DNA from: an uncultured Verrucomicrobiota bacterium
GTDB taxonomy: Bacteria; Verrucomicrobiota; Verrucomicrobiia; Limisphaerales; JADLHS01
Direction of reading: 5' to 3'
DNA length: 28,949 nucleotides
Assembly (NCBI GenBank): GCA_937894935.1
Contig: CALAYC010000095.1
Coordinates: 1-28,949 of the forward strand
Position numbers and translations under genes: made by a program. The notes under the pieces are model-generated. The model worked only from the letters and a program-made list of their open reading frames with translations. It was not told the origin of the DNA and did no database searches. This document shows positions 8,058 through 16,591 of the stretch, in pieces (the stretch's first letter is position 1; every line of letters begins with the position of its first letter).

Positions 8058-8345
8058 GCGGGCGCGCCGATGCGATGACGGCAATGCGAGAAGCAGCCGT
8101 CGGTTGGGAAGCGACTGATTGAACGGGTCATGCGCAACGATGTCGCGAGCGACGTCTCTGAATTTTCATGAAGGCGAGCCGGGCCGTCGATGCAAAATTC
8201 GCCGGAACCATGAATCTGCAACGCTTGACCGATGTGCGGGCATCGGAGATGTTCCCTGCTCAAAGCCGACGCCACGTTTGACGGGTACACGTGTCGGCCA
8301 CCGATTGCTCATTTTCGTCGAACAGTGAAGCCGACTGCCAAACCG
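8058..8345. other. Divergent intergenic spacer, probable promoter region for both sides
   Basis: This 288-base stretch separates the minus-strand glycan operon from the plus-strand secreted ATP-grasp gene and must hold promoters for both. TTGAC-like hexamers occur at 8225 and 8278 but neither has a convincing -10 box at the right distance. An 8-base perfect palindrome, ACACGTGT, lies at 8287-8294. The open frame through it on the plus strand (from 8232) lacks protein-like features and is treated as upstream sequence. No RNA gene was recognised. Confidence 0.4.
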
Positions 8346-11300
8346 ATGATTATGCGCTCGCCCGCTCGAATTTCTGAGTCGAGGTTGTTCGGCCCCGTCA
8401 TCTGTCGCGCGGCTCTCTTCCTTGGCCTGATTTTGTTCGCTGCGATTGTTGTGGCGCAAAATCCGTCGCCGCGGTTGGAGATCGCCTTGCCTGCTCAAAG
8501 CAATGATTGGATCCGGCTACGAAGTACCTTTCACACCAACAGCGTGCTCACGCTGGAAGCAGCCACCAATTTCAACGGCTGGAGTTCCATCGGTGTGTCG
8601 CACGATGCGCTGTTCAACTTTCCTGACTTCGGCGCCGATCAGTTGCAGCAGCGATTTTATCGTCTTCAGGTTGCGCCGCGATTCGCGACCAATGACGGCA
8701 AAAACGAATTGGTCTTCCCTAATGAACCGTTTCGTTCGGCAGGAAGCGGGAATGAGGTCCGCTGGGTGAAATTCGCTATTCTCCACGCCGATCCGACGCG
8801 CGTTTATTATCAGGACAGCACGAAGTTTCCTTTTCACTACGAATTTGCCACGCAACGGTTGCCGCCTTTTCTCGGGATGGATCGGACGACATTCGATCCG
8901 ATTTCACTGCATCGCACGAATCAGCAGGTTATTCTCGGCACAGTGCTGTATCCGCCGAACCCAACTTTCGTCGAATATGGCGTGCAGTTCGTTGGGCTCG
9001 ATCCTTACACCGTTGACGAAGTCAGCCATTGGTTCGAATTGGTGAGAGCGACGATTTTCGCGCCCAATGGAGCGGCTGCGTTTTACATGCCCGTGTTTGA
9101 ACAGGAGGCGATGGCGCGGGAACATGCTGCTGAATTCACGGCGCGTAACGTCGAAGTGGCATCGCTGGAACGTTGGGGAAAGGTCAATCATGTCTATTCT
9201 GCCGGCTGGGCGTTGGGACGTTTGAAATTTTTCCCTGCAACGGAAATTGCTGCTGCATTCGCCGACGGGCGGTTGTTGCCGACGGACATTCTGCTGACCG
9301 ATGGCGTACCGGCGGAAACGCCTTTGGTCGCAGGTATCATTTCACTTACTCCGGCGACGCCGAATTCGCACACGGCCATTCTTGCGAGGTCGTTTGGGAT
9401 TCCGTTCGTGCATCTGCCGGACGCTGCCGAACGCGCGCGGGTGCAATCACTGGTCGGGCACAAAGTCATCCTTCGCGCGACCGTTACGATCGATCAAGGC
9501 GAGGCGAAGGTTCTGGACGTCGAAGGAAGTCTGGAATCGGAATTGGAAACAGCGTTGCTTGCGCTTAAGCAGCCACAGCCGATTGCGTTTCAACCGAAAC
9601 AAAGCTTCGGCGCTTTTAGCGCATCGACTGATTTACTTAGTCCGGCGGACATTCGTTATTTCGGCGGCAAGGCGGCGAATTACGGATTATTGCGCGACGC
9701 TATTCCCGCGAACGCGCCGCCTGCGATTGCTTTCTCATTCGATCTCTGGGACGCCTTCATGGATCAGATTCTGCCTGGCGGCCAAACGTTGCGCGCTACC
9801 ATTGCCTTGCGACTGGCGAATTACACTAATTACCCGCCTGACATTCCGGCGTTGCTTGAGGACCTGGATGATATTCGTAATTTGATTACAAAAACTGCGA
9901 CGTTCAGCGAAGCGCAGAAACAGGCGATCACCAATGCGCTGACTGTTTTTAATCCTGATCGTAAAACTCGTTTCCGCAGTTCGACCAACGTGGAGGACTC
10001 GGAACATTTCACCGGCGCCGGGCTTTACGACAGTTACAGCGGTTGTCTGCGTGATGACCTTGATGGCGATAATCAAGGTCCCAGCATTTGTGATCCGTCT
10101 GAACCGGAAGAGCGCGGGGTTTTTCGTGCGATTCAGAAAGTATATGCGAGTTTTTACAACGACTACGCGTTTCTGGAACGACTGCGGCACGGCGTCGATG
10201 AATCACTCGTCGGCATGGCGGTGCTGGTGCATCACTCGTATCCGGACGACGAAGAATTGGCGAATGGCGTCGCAACGCTCCGATTTCGTTATCCGAGTGG
10301 GACGGCATTCGTGGCTGGAGATTTCGTGTCACAATTAGGTGCGGAGTCGGTGACAAATCCGGATGGCACGACGGCGCCTGAAGTGGTGCGTGTGAGCGGA
10401 GCCGGCACGAGTGTCGGTTTAACACTGACGCGTCGGTCGTCGCTCGTTCCGCTTGGCGATTACGTCATGAACTGGGAGTCGGATTACCGCGCGTTTGTCG
10501 AGTTGTTTAAAGCGGTCGCCGCGCAATACCGCGCTACATTTCCAGCCAAGAGTCAGTTCACTTTGGATTTTGAATTCAAGAAAGACGTGAACCTCGGTCT
10601 CGTCGTGAAGCAGGTGCGGGAAATTCCTGCGCCCGGCACAACAAACTCAATGACCGCTGTGTTGATCAACGAGCCCGTAACTTATCACGTCGCGCAGAAG
10701 GAAGTGAGCGACGTCTTTTCCAATCATCGGCTGAAATCGCTTTTGACACTTGAGACGCGCACTATGCTGATGAGCAGTTCCAATCTGGCAACAGGAATTC
10801 ACACTCAGGGGCAACTCCAGTACATCAGCAACGGTTTCATTCAAACGCTCAGCGGTCCGTTGGCGACGTGGCCGGCGGCATCAAACGCGCCGGCGGGTCA
10901 GATTGACTATTGGACGACCGGTACGGGAACGAATCAACGAGCGTGGCGGCTCGAAACCACGATCGTCACCAACGTGACTGACGCCAAACCGCCCATCGTA
11001 ACGCAGCAGGACTTCGCTCATACGCTGTATGTCACCTATGCCACGCCGATGCCGCGGGTAGTTGGCGCGAATCCGCCCGACACGACGACCAATGAATTTG
11101 TGGTGCTTGAGCCGGTGTCGAAAATTCATCCGGGAATGTTGCTCCAGGAGCGAACCGCCACGCACACCAAAGGCGTTGAGATTCACACGACGTTTTATTG
11201 GCCGAATCCCAGCGGCGGCGCGGTAGGAGGTTATACGGCGCCGTTGGTTCATTTTGTTGAAACGCAAATTACCGGGCTCACGACTCAGCCGATTCTGCTG

Positions 11301-11510
11301 ACCAACTATTTCTCGCAGACGTATCGCCCGGGACACCACAATTTCAGCGAGGAATTTATCTTTGAACCGCGCCGTGAACCGGGTCTGTCACCGACTACGC
11401 GGAGCGAACTGGAACAGGCCAACATGCAACTGATTTACCTGCGATCGGGAACTGGTCCCGGTCCGGTTTTCCGTGTGCTCGGGCTCGATCAGATTTTTCG
11501 AGATCTGTGA
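8346..11510 (+). CDS. Secreted protein with permuted PEP-utilizer (phosphohistidine) and PPDK-type ATP-grasp domains
   Basis: A 1054-residue protein. Residues 1-38 form a signal peptide: a basic start, a hydrophobic AALFLGLILFAAIVV core and a cleavage site near VAQ. A beta-rich segment ending RFYRLQ follows, a layout common in verrucomicrobial exported proteins. A swivelling PEP-utilizer domain contains TPNSHTAILARSFGIP, with the candidate phospho-acceptor His342. A PPDK_N/PEP-synthase-type ATP-grasp domain follows: GGKAANYG with Lys442, RSSTNVED at 544-551, then DFEF (741-744) and QVR (756-758) at its C-terminal edge. In PPDK, PEP synthase and rifampin phosphotransferase the ATP-grasp domain comes first, so the order is reversed, and no PEP/pyruvate barrel is seen. 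About 300 C-terminal residues are unassigned. ATG 8346 or 8352 gives the signal peptide. The function outside the cytoplasm, where ATP is scarce, is unknown. Confidence 0.78.
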   Translation: MIMRSPARISESRLFGPVICRAALFLGLILFAAIVVAQNPSPRLEIALPAQSNDWIRLRSTFHTNSVLTLEAATNFNGWSSIGVSHDALFNFPDFGADQLQQRFYRLQVAPRFATNDGKNELVFPNEPFRSAGSGNEVRWVKFAILHADPTRVYYQDSTKFPFHYEFATQRLPPFLGMDRTTFDPISLHRTNQQVILGTVLYPPNPTFVEYGVQFVGLDPYTVDEVSHWFELVRATIFAPNGAAAFYMPVFEQEAMAREHAAEFTARNVEVASLERWGKVNHVYSAGWALGRLKFFPATEIAAAFADGRLLPTDILLTDGVPAETPLVAGIISLTPATPNSHTAILARSFGIPFVHLPDAAERARVQSLVGHKVILRATVTIDQGEAKVLDVEGSLESELETALLALKQPQPIAFQPKQSFGAFSASTDLLSPADIRYFGGKAANYGLLRDAIPANAPPAIAFSFDLWDAFMDQILPGGQTLRATIALRLANYTNYPPDIPALLEDLDDIRNLITKTATFSEAQKQAITNALTVFNPDRKTRFRSSTNVEDSEHFTGAGLYDSYSGCLRDDLDGDNQGPSICDPSEPEERGVFRAIQKVYASFYNDYAFLERLRHGVDESLVGMAVLVHHSYPDDEELANGVATLRFRYPSGTAFVAGDFVSQLGAESVTNPDGTTAPEVVRVSGAGTSVGLTLTRRSSLVPLGDYVMNWESDYRAFVELFKAVAAQYRATFPAKSQFTLDFEFKKDVNLGLVVKQVREIPAPGTTNSMTAVLINEPVTYHVAQKEVSDVFSNHRLKSLLTLETRTMLMSSSNLATGIHTQGQLQYISNGFIQTLSGPLATWPAASNAPAGQIDYWTTGTGTNQRAWRLETTIVTNVTDAKPPIVTQQDFAHTLYVTYATPMPRVVGANPPDTTTNEFVVLEPVSKIHPGMLLQERTATHTKGVEIHTTFYWPNPSGGAVGGYTAPLVHFVETQITGLTTQPILLTNYFSQTYRPGHHNFSEEFIFEPRREPGLSPTTRSELEQANMQLIYLRSGTGPGPVFRVLGLDQIFRDL

Positions 11511-11613
11511 GCGGTTGCATTGAGGAATAGCCCCGGGAGTGATTTTCATTTTTTGTCCGCAGTGTTGCGCGTTGACAAGGCTGGAGAGGCGCCGCAGTCT
11601 CGGCGGCGCTCGT

Positions 11614-12663
11614 ATGAAGAACATTCAGAAAACTTTCCCGATGCGGCTGTTGCTCGCGACGATCGCGTTTTTAGTTCTGACGACGCTGACGTCGTTGCGG
11701 GCGCAAACAGATTCAAATCCTGCCGAGGAAACATCTGAACCGGCGACCGTCGAAGCAACCGACGATTCCTTGCGCACGTCGTTGCAATTGCAGGAACAAC
11801 TTCATGCGGCGACGTTGGCATTGCAGAAAAATCGCGAGGAACAGGCCGCGCTTGAACAGGAGGTCGCCGCGCGATTGAAGAATTTTGAAGAGGTGCTCAC
11901 CACGCAGTTGACGGCGCAACGCTCGGAAGAACTGGAGGCTGTGAAAAATCGCCTCGAAACGCTTCGCAAAGATCTCGATAGCAATAATCGTCTGCTCTTG
12001 TACGTCGGCGGCGGAATTGCGATCATCGGCTTCTTCGTCCTGCTGGCGACCGGTTATCTGCAATGGCGTTCCGTTACGCGTCTGGCGGAGTTTTCTGCTC
12101 TGGTGCAGAGCGTTCGCGCTTCGTTGCCCGCGCCGGGCGTTACAACTGATGGTGAAGGAAAGTTGCTTGGTTCCGGTACGGCGGTTGGCAACGGGAAATT
12201 GCTCGGCACACTGACCAGTCTGGAAAAGCGCATTGCGGAATTAGAACACGTGGCGCAACCGTTGCCTGAACCCAAAGCGCCGACGACCGCTACGGGCACG
12301 AGTGGGAATGAAGATGCGGATCTTCTGGCCGCCGCTCCGGAGACAAACGGTGATTTACTGGCGCAGGGACAGGCTTTGTTGGAAAAAGAAAAACCGGCGG
12401 AAGCGTTGCGGTACTTCGACGAACTTCTGGCGCGGGAACCCAATCATGGCGAAGCGTTGGTGAAAAAGGGAATGGCGCTCAATGCGCTGAATCAGACTCA
12501 GGAGGCGCTCCGCTGTTTCGATCGCGCGATTGCCGCGAACAGTGAACTGACCATTGCTTATTTGCAGAAGGGTGGAGTGTTGAATCGCCTCGAACGCTAC
12601 GAAGAAGCATTACAATGCTACGAACTGGCTTTGCGCGCGCAGGAAAAATCGCATCCGTCGTGA
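11614..12663 (+). CDS. Membrane-anchored coiled-coil and TPR protein
   Basis: A 349-residue protein. Residues 11-30 are a signal peptide or N-terminal anchor ending in LRAQ. Residues 55-125 are rich in Gln, Glu, Leu and Lys in heptad-like spacing and probably form a coiled coil. Residues 127-150 form a transmembrane helix (LLLYVGGGIAIIGFFVLLATGY). A linker with two repeated GKLLG segments follows. The C-terminal 100 residues hold about three TPR units, with the pattern A-LRYFDELL-PN, then A-RCFDRAI, then A-QCYELAL. The ATG at 11614 is chosen because it begins the signal-like segment. The likely role is a scaffold across the inner membrane. It lies 103 bases downstream of the secreted ATP-grasp gene and on the same strand, so the two may work together. 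No enzymatic motif is present. Confidence 0.7.
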   Translation: MKNIQKTFPMRLLLATIAFLVLTTLTSLRAQTDSNPAEETSEPATVEATDDSLRTSLQLQEQLHAATLALQKNREEQAALEQEVAARLKNFEEVLTTQLTAQRSEELEAVKNRLETLRKDLDSNNRLLLYVGGGIAIIGFFVLLATGYLQWRSVTRLAEFSALVQSVRASLPAPGVTTDGEGKLLGSGTAVGNGKLLGTLTSLEKRIAELEHVAQPLPEPKAPTTATGTSGNEDADLLAAAPETNGDLLAQGQALLEKEKPAEALRYFDELLAREPNHGEALVKKGMALNALNQTQEALRCFDRAIAANSELTIAYLQKGGVLNRLERYEEALQCYELALRAQEKSHPS

Positions 12664-12717
12664 AATGATGATTGATGCGATTGTGGTTGGAGACGCCTTC
12701 GTCGCACCGCTAGTCGG

Positions 12718-13176
12718 TCACCACAGAAAAGATTTCTGTTCGCTGATCAGTTCATCGCCTACCCACAACGTCACGCGCCAGGCGGTGATTTCTCCGAAGT
12801 TTTTGTATTCCTCACCGTCGAGCGTGATCTTCGACCAGTGACTCGTGCCGGTGACTTTGACGGGCAACTCGAGGACGGCTCGCGTTGGCAATTCGCCTTT
12901 CGCTGAACCGCGCAATTCCACAATCAGCGACGCGTTTTCGTCCGGTTTAGCGTCGCGGGCGCGCCACAAAATGTCGAAGCGCACGCCGGAGCGTTGTTCG
13001 GGGTTTTGCCGCAATTTCGCCTGATATGCATCGCGATCATACAGGCTCGGCGACAGCGTGTGGCGGCCTTTCAAATCAAGAAAATGCGGCAGCACCTTCG
13101 CGACTTTGCCGCTGGCGGCAACACTGGAAACAGTGGCGACCCCGAGCAGCATCAGTATGGCGATCCAACAACGCAT
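12718..13176 (-). CDS. Small secreted protein of unknown function
   Basis: A 152-residue protein with an N-terminal signal peptide (MRCWIAILMLLGVATVSSVAA, cleavage near residue 21). The mature part has alternating hydrophobic and charged segments such as RSGVRFDILWRA and WRVTLWVGDELISEQKSFLW, suggesting a small beta-sandwich. No family, catalytic motif or metal site was recognised. It converges on the TPR gene with a 54-base gap and lies 96 bases downstream of the GH13 phosphorylase on the same strand. It may be cotranscribed with that gene, though an exported protein is not an obvious partner of a cytoplasmic phosphorylase. Confidence 0.65.
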   Translation of the reverse strand: MRCWIAILMLLGVATVSSVAASGKVAKVLPHFLDLKGRHTLSPSLYDRDAYQAKLRQNPEQRSGVRFDILWRARDAKPDENASLIVELRGSAKGELPTRAVLELPVKVTGTSHWSKITLDGEEYKNFGEITAWRVTLWVGDELISEQKSFLW

Positions 13177-13272
13177 GTCGCGACGATAACCGGCGCTTCC
13201 GCTGACTCAAGCGGGAAAATGGCGGTGAGTTTCTTCAGGCGAGCTGTCGTGAAAAAATCTCAGTCAGTCGCA

Positions 13273-14928
13273 CTAGGCCGGTAACGCTTCCCAGCGCACT
13301 TCGTAAGGCGCGAGTGGCGTGGCCTGTTTCCATTCCGGATGATTCGCGAGCGGAATGGTTTCATTCGAAACGTTATGCAGACAGAGCATGCGTTCGCCAT
13401 TGGTTTCGCGAACTAGAGCGAACACACGCGGATCAATGTTGAGCAGGCGTTGCTGCGCGCTCGGCGCGAAGGCCGGGCTGCTACGCCGCCGCCGTAACAA
13501 TTCGCTCATTCCCGCGAACACCCGCGCGCGAAGTGAGTGAGGCCGTGAGAGTTCAGCTTCAAGATCCGCCCGCCCGAGTTTTTGGCGATTGATGCGGCGT
13601 GGGATGCCGCTGGCTTCAGCGCCGGGACGGTCGTTGCGCGATCCGAAAAGCGAGTGGAAATAAATTCCCGGTACGCCGGCCAGCGCGAACATAATCGCAT
13701 GAGCCGCGAGGAAGCGATTGATTTGAATCGCTTCAGGTTCGTGCGCCGCCGGATTTGAGAGTGCGTCGAAATACGTGATGTTCAGTTCGTACGGACTCTT
13801 CGAACCATCGGAATTGTGTTTGTAGGAAACGAAGCCGCCGTGGTCCGTGGCGCGTTTGACCAGCGCATCAATTTCGGTTTGATCCAGAATCCCGCGGGCG
13901 GGATTCATGCCGATGCCGTCATGCGACGAAAGGAAGTTGAAGAACGTCGTTCGCTCTGACGGCAATTCCAATGACGCCGCCCAACGCGTCAGTTTTTCCG
14001 CGTTTCCAGTGGCGATGGAATGCAACACCAGCGGCGGCAGCGCGAAGTTATAGACGAGTTGGGCTTCGTTTGTGCCGGCGCCGAAATACGAAATGTTGTC
14101 GGGGTGCGGCACGTTGGTTTCGGTGATGAGCCGCACATCAGGAGCGACCTCGTCCAGCACCGCGCGCATGAGTTGAATCACCTGATGCGTTTGCGGCAGA
14201 TGAATGCACGGGGTGCCGATTTCCTTCCACAAATACGCGATGGCATCAAGTCGGATGAATTTCGCGCCGTGTTCCACATAAAACAGCAGCGCGCGCGTGG
14301 TTGCGAGCAACACCGCGGGATTCTTGAAATTCAAATCCACCTGATCGGCGCTGAATGTGGTCCAGACTTTTTCCAGTCCGCGCGCGGTTTGAAATTCCGT
14401 TAATAGCGGCAACGCCCGAGGACGCACGACCTGCGACAAATCCGGATTGCCCGATACGGTCACGAAGAAATCACGGAATTCCGGCGCATCGGCGACGAAT
14501 TTTTGAAACCAATCACTCTGCGCGGACATGTGATTGAACACCGCATCGAACATCAGAGCGAATTCTGGTCGAAAGCGCTCGATGTCGGACCATTCGCCAA
14601 AGGCGGGATCAACCGCAAAAAAATCTTTTACTGAGAAGCCGTCGTCGGACGACCACGGATAAAACGGCAGCAGATGCACGCCGCTGACGACTCCGCTTAA
14701 TTTTTCTTTCGCAAATTCGGCCAGCGTGGCGAGTGGCGCGCGACCCGGTTCGCGCAACTGATCCGCGTAAGTGATGAGCAAGGCGTCGCATTCCGATAAT
14801 TTCGAATCAGATTGCGGCGGAAGTTTGGCGCGAGTCTGATGGATGAGCGCGTCCAATTGCTTCGCGACTTCAGCCGCGCGGGTGGAATAAAGCGAAGTTA
14901 AGAGTTGATCGATTTTTTGCGCCGCCAT
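13273..14928 (-). CDS. GH13 sugar phosphorylase (sucrose/glucosylglycerate phosphorylase group)
   Basis: A 551-residue alpha-amylase-fold enzyme without a signal peptide. LLPFYPWSSDDGFSVKDF (86-103) is the signature of the GH13_18 phosphorylase group, which includes sucrose phosphorylase and the E. coli YcjM-type glucosylglycerate phosphorylase. The GH13 motifs are intact: DAVFNH at 128-133; FIRLDAIAYLW with nucleophile Asp228; LITETN with acid/base Glu270; and FNFLSSHDGIG with Asp337. These enzymes split an alpha-glucoside with phosphate to give alpha-glucose 1-phosphate. SSDDGF fits the glucosylglycerate or sucrose-6-phosphate branches as well as true sucrose phosphorylase, so the substrate is open. 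The ATG at 14928 is the natural start. A GT4 gene that may make a glucosylglycerate-type solute lies 4 kb away. Confidence 0.85.
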   Translation of the reverse strand: MAAQKIDQLLTSLYSTRAAEVAKQLDALIHQTRAKLPPQSDSKLSECDALLITYADQLREPGRAPLATLAEFAKEKLSGVVSGVHLLPFYPWSSDDGFSVKDFFAVDPAFGEWSDIERFRPEFALMFDAVFNHMSAQSDWFQKFVADAPEFRDFFVTVSGNPDLSQVVRPRALPLLTEFQTARGLEKVWTTFSADQVDLNFKNPAVLLATTRALLFYVEHGAKFIRLDAIAYLWKEIGTPCIHLPQTHQVIQLMRAVLDEVAPDVRLITETNVPHPDNISYFGAGTNEAQLVYNFALPPLVLHSIATGNAEKLTRWAASLELPSERTTFFNFLSSHDGIGMNPARGILDQTEIDALVKRATDHGGFVSYKHNSDGSKSPYELNITYFDALSNPAAHEPEAIQINRFLAAHAIMFALAGVPGIYFHSLFGSRNDRPGAEASGIPRRINRQKLGRADLEAELSRPHSLRARVFAGMSELLRRRRSSPAFAPSAQQRLLNIDPRVFALVRETNGERMLCLHNVSNETIPLANHPEWKQATPLAPYEVRWEALPA

Positions 14929-15187
14929 GGTTTCACCGGTTGCTGGTTATTTAATTTGCCCGGCACTATAGCTCACGGGTGGCCAGGGGACGAGGACGGG
15001 TTGCCAGGAATTTTCAATCGTGTCAGTGCGATGGTGCGGAGAGTTGCGTCTCCAAAGATAAATGCTCAATATCCTCTCGACGACCATGCCAGCTGAAATT
15101 GCATTTCAATCCGCAACCGGGCGGCGCGGTTCGCACATTTTGGAGGCAACGAAGTAGCATAAGCCGCGAATCAAATCTTCCTCTTGT
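14929..15187. other. Divergent spacer with a 15-base palindrome
   Basis: This 259-base gap separates the minus-strand phosphorylase from the plus-strand beta-CASP RNase and should contain both promoters. A perfect inverted repeat with 6-base arms, TGAAAT-TGC-ATTTCA, lies at 15094-15108, about 80 bases before the RNase start, and is a possible operator. No convincing paired -35/-10 boxes and no coding sequence were seen. Confidence 0.35.
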
Positions 15188-16585
15188 ATGGCCATCAAAC
15201 TGACTTTTTTGGGAGCTGCCGGCACGGTGACGGGTTCAGCGTATCTGGTGCAAAGTGAACGCGCGCGAGTGTTGGTGGATTTCGGGATGTTTCAAGGCGT
15301 GGCCGAGCGCGGCGAATTGAATGTGCTGCCGCCAGCGTTGGACGTCACGAAACTTGATGCCGTCGTGGTGACGCACGCGCATCTCGATCACACGGGACGT
15401 TTGCCGTTGTTGGCGAAGGCCGGCTATCGCGGTCCAATCTATTGCACGAAGCCGACGATTTCGCTGACCGGCTTGATTTTGCGCGATAGCGCGCATTTGC
15501 AGGCGCAGGACATCGAACGAATCAATCGCAAGCGGGAGCGCGCGGGGGAGGCGTTGCTGACGCCGCTCTACACTGCGGAGCATGTGGAAGAAATTCTCAG
15601 TCACTTCACTGCGGTGCCTTACGAAGAGCCGCTGGAAGTCGCGCCGGGGGTGAAAGCGCGTTGGGTCGAAGCGGGGCACATGCTGGGTTCAGCAAGCGTG
15701 CAATTGCTCGTGCAGGACCGCGGCCCGACGAAGACGATTGATTTTTCCGGCGACGTCGGGCCGAAAGGTGCGCCGTTGCTGGAAGATGCCGTGGGTTTTC
15801 GAAAAGCCGACGTCGTTATCATGGAATCCACCTACGGCGATCGCGACAACAAGCGCTTGCCGGAAACGGTGGCAGAGTTTGAAGCGATCGTGAAACAGGC
15901 GGTGGCGCGTAAGGCGAAGATGCTCGTACCGGTGTTTGCGGTGGGGCGCACGCAATTGTTGCTTTATTTACTCGCGCAAATGTTCCGCCACAAAACGGTG
16001 CCGAAGTTTCCGATCTACCTCGATAGTCCCATGGGCATTGAGGCGACGAAAATTTATTGGGATCACATTGACCTCTTTGATGAAGAATTTCGGCTGCTGA
16101 ACCGCGAACGGCCGTTGATTGAAGATTTGAACACGTTGACCGTCACGCCCACGGCGCAGCATTCCATGAAACTCAATGATATCGAGGGGCCGTGCTTCAT
16201 TATGGCGGGCTCAGGCATGTGCAACGGCGGGCGAATTTTGCATCATCTGAAACAGAATCTCTGGCGCGAAGGTACGAGCGTTTTGATTGTGGGTTATCAA
16301 AGCGAGGGTTCACTGGGGCGCCGTCTGGTGGACGGGGACAAAGTGGTTTCGATTTTCGGTGAAAAAATTGCCGTGCGCGCGACGGTTCATACGTTGAACG
16401 GATTCAGCGCGCACGCGGGACAAACGGAGTTGTTGAAATGGCTTGGCCAGATTGCACCGGTGGAACCGCGGGTGTTTCTGACGCACGGGGAAGCACGCGG
16501 ACGCGAACCGCTGGCGCAAAAAATTAAAGAGCGATTCGGTCTCTCTGCGGAATTGCCGGAACTCGGTCAGACAATCAATCTCTGA
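15188..16585 (+). CDS. Metallo-beta-lactamase/beta-CASP RNA-processing exonuclease-like protein
   Basis: A 465-residue protein of the bacterial CPSF73-like beta-CASP group. The metal site is complete: HAHLDH at 63-68, GHMLGSAS with His164, FSGDVG with Asp189, and LTHGE near the C-terminus. The beta-CASP insert carries ESTYGDR, VFAVGRTQ, SPMG and SGMCNGGRILHHL, followed by GFSAHAGQTELLKWL. Family members are cytoplasmic RNA endo- or exonucleases using two zinc ions. All catalytic residues expected of an active nuclease are present and the length is normal. The ATG at 15188 gives the canonical N-terminus (KLTFLGAAGTVTGS). The potassium transporter gene starts 6 bases after its stop, so they are almost certainly cotranscribed. 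Confidence 0.9.
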   Translation: MAIKLTFLGAAGTVTGSAYLVQSERARVLVDFGMFQGVAERGELNVLPPALDVTKLDAVVVTHAHLDHTGRLPLLAKAGYRGPIYCTKPTISLTGLILRDSAHLQAQDIERINRKRERAGEALLTPLYTAEHVEEILSHFTAVPYEEPLEVAPGVKARWVEAGHMLGSASVQLLVQDRGPTKTIDFSGDVGPKGAPLLEDAVGFRKADVVIMESTYGDRDNKRLPETVAEFEAIVKQAVARKAKMLVPVFAVGRTQLLLYLLAQMFRHKTVPKFPIYLDSPMGIEATKIYWDHIDLFDEEFRLLNRERPLIEDLNTLTVTPTAQHSMKLNDIEGPCFIMAGSGMCNGGRILHHLKQNLWREGTSVLIVGYQSEGSLGRRLVDGDKVVSIFGEKIAVRATVHTLNGFSAHAGQTELLKWLGQIAPVEPRVFLTHGEARGREPLAQKIKERFGLSAELPELGQTINL

Positions 16586-16591
16586 CAGGTA

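Noticed and set aside
8232..8345. An upstream in-frame extension of the secreted ATP-grasp protein
   Set aside because: It would bury the signal peptide behind about 38 basic, cysteine-containing residues; the ATG at 8346 gives a normal export signal.
11589..11609. A GCGCCG/CGGCGC inverted repeat just before the TPR gene start
   Set aside because: Short arms in GC-rich sequence with no T tract; likely chance.
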